Positions 5,898-6,401 of a DNA stretch of 6,401 nt are shown here, in pieces. The stretch comes from JAYPUG01 sp038117265. Lineage in GTDB: Bacteria; Pseudomonadota; Alphaproteobacteria; UBA6615. Location: positions 1 to 6,401 of the forward strand of contig JAYOFO010000110.1 of NCBI GenBank assembly GCA_038117265.1, in the 5' to 3' direction. The notes under the pieces were generated by a model. The model did not search any database, was not told where the DNA came from, and saw nothing but the letters and a program-made list of their open reading frames with translations. Numbering within the stretch: the first letter of the stretch is position 1; each line of letters opens with the position of its first letter. The translations under genes and the position numbers were made by a program.

Positions 5898-6401
5898 CTA
5901 CTCGATCGCCTGGCGCAGCGCAGCCGCCGTCGCCCAGGGTGCGAGCGCCAGTGCGGCCAGCAGGAAGCCGCCCAGGACCATGAGCTGGGGTGCGATGTCG
6001 CGGCCCACGACCGCACCCTCCACCGCGCTGGCACCGAAGATCAGGACCGGGATGTACAGCGGCAGGATCAGCAGCGCGAGCAGCACCCCGCCGCGCCGAG
6101 CGCCCAGGATCAGCGCCGCACCAATCCCGCCGATCAGGCTCAGGGTCGGGGTGCCGAGCAGCATCGAGGCGATGAGCGGCACGATCGCAGCGGCCGGCAG
6201 GTTGTACAGGAGCGCCAGCACCGGGGTGGCGACCAGCAGCAGGATTCCAGTCGACAGCCAGTGGGCGAGTGCCTTGGCCAGCGCCAGCGTGCCGAGCGAG
6301 ACGGGCGAGAGATAGTAGAGGTCGAGGCTGCCATCCTCGTGGTCGGCCGCGAACATGCGCTCGAGCGACAGCATCGCGGCGAGCAGCGCCACCACCCAGA
6401 T
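5898..6401 (-). CDS. ccmB: CcmB, haem exporter ABC-type membrane subunit (3' part, cut by right edge)
   Basis: CcmB is the membrane partner of the CcmA ATPase in the CcmABCD complex that frees holo-CcmE. From the edge the frame reads IWVALLAAMLSLERMF and then ADHEDGSLDLYYLSP, the characteristic conserved CcmB loop. Four further hydrophobic segments follow, including GTPTLSLIGGIGAAL and LLALLILPLYIPVLIFG, before the end RQAIE and TAG at 5898. The window holds 167 residues. Full CcmB proteins are about 220, so some 50 N-terminal residues lie beyond 6401. The first complete codons upstream of a GTG at 6395 (Ile-Trp) also fit CcmB, so that GTG is internal and not the start. ccmA is expected immediately upstream outside the window. 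Confidence 0.95.
   Translation of the reverse strand: MWVVALLAAMLSLERMFAADHEDGSLDLYYLSPVSLGTLALAKALAHWLSTGILLLVATPVLALLYNLPAAAIVPLIASMLLGTPTLSLIGGIGAALILGARRGGVLLALLILPLYIPVLIFGASAVEGAVVGRDIAPQLMVLGGFLLAALALAPWATAAALRQAIE

Noticed and set aside
5308..6315. 335-codon open frame on the plus strand
   Set aside because: It is antisense to the well-supported ccmC and ccmB, has biased Arg/Gly/Gln/His composition and no recognisable motif.
1..6401. CRISPR arrays, tRNA or rRNA genes, insertion sequences, attachment sites
   Set aside because: No regularly spaced repeats, tRNA-like cloverleaf sequences, transposase motifs or terminal inverted repeats were seen. The window is filled by ccm genes and two short gaps.

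Overview
The window is a GC-rich (roughly two thirds G+C by eye) stretch of a proteobacterial chromosome. All its genes lie on the minus strand and are read from the right edge to the left. They form most of a System I cytochrome c maturation (ccm) operon. An alphaproteobacterium, perhaps near the Rhodospirillales, is the best fit. This rests on the CcmF sequence around NSHSLKPMLYKVSGVWGN, on CcmI being a separate gene rather than fused to CcmH, and on a resident cytochrome c2-like protein. The taxonomic call is inferred from remembered family resemblance, not from a search.

In transcription order the layout is: ccmB (3' three quarters, cut by the right edge), ccmC, a 107-nt gap, a small monohaem class I cytochrome c gene, a 141-nt gap, ccmD, ccmE, ccmF, ccmG, ccmH, and ccmI (5' part, cut by the left edge). 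From ccmD onward the genes are packed very tightly. Four junctions are 4-base ATGA/GTGA stop-start overlaps and ccmF-ccmG has a 4-nt gap. The cytochrome gene is flanked by two real intergenic regions and interrupts the otherwise standard ccmBCDEFGHI order.

Together the genes make one periplasmic assembly line. CcmB and CcmC (with CcmA, expected just beyond the right edge) plus CcmD load haem onto the histidine of CcmE and release it. CcmF, CcmH and CcmI form the haem ligation complex that attaches haem to CXXCH motifs. CcmG and CcmH keep those cysteines reduced. The embedded cytochrome c carries one CXXCH site and is a plausible substrate of the machinery encoded around it.

Nothing here looks like a wholly new system. 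The points worth a second look are the cytochrome gene between ccmC and ccmD, an imperfect direct repeat in that gene's leader, a stem-loop just after its stop codon, and an unusually long C-terminal tail on CcmH. The plus strand has no credible gene. Long open frames there and in other minus-strand frames are GC-driven shadows.
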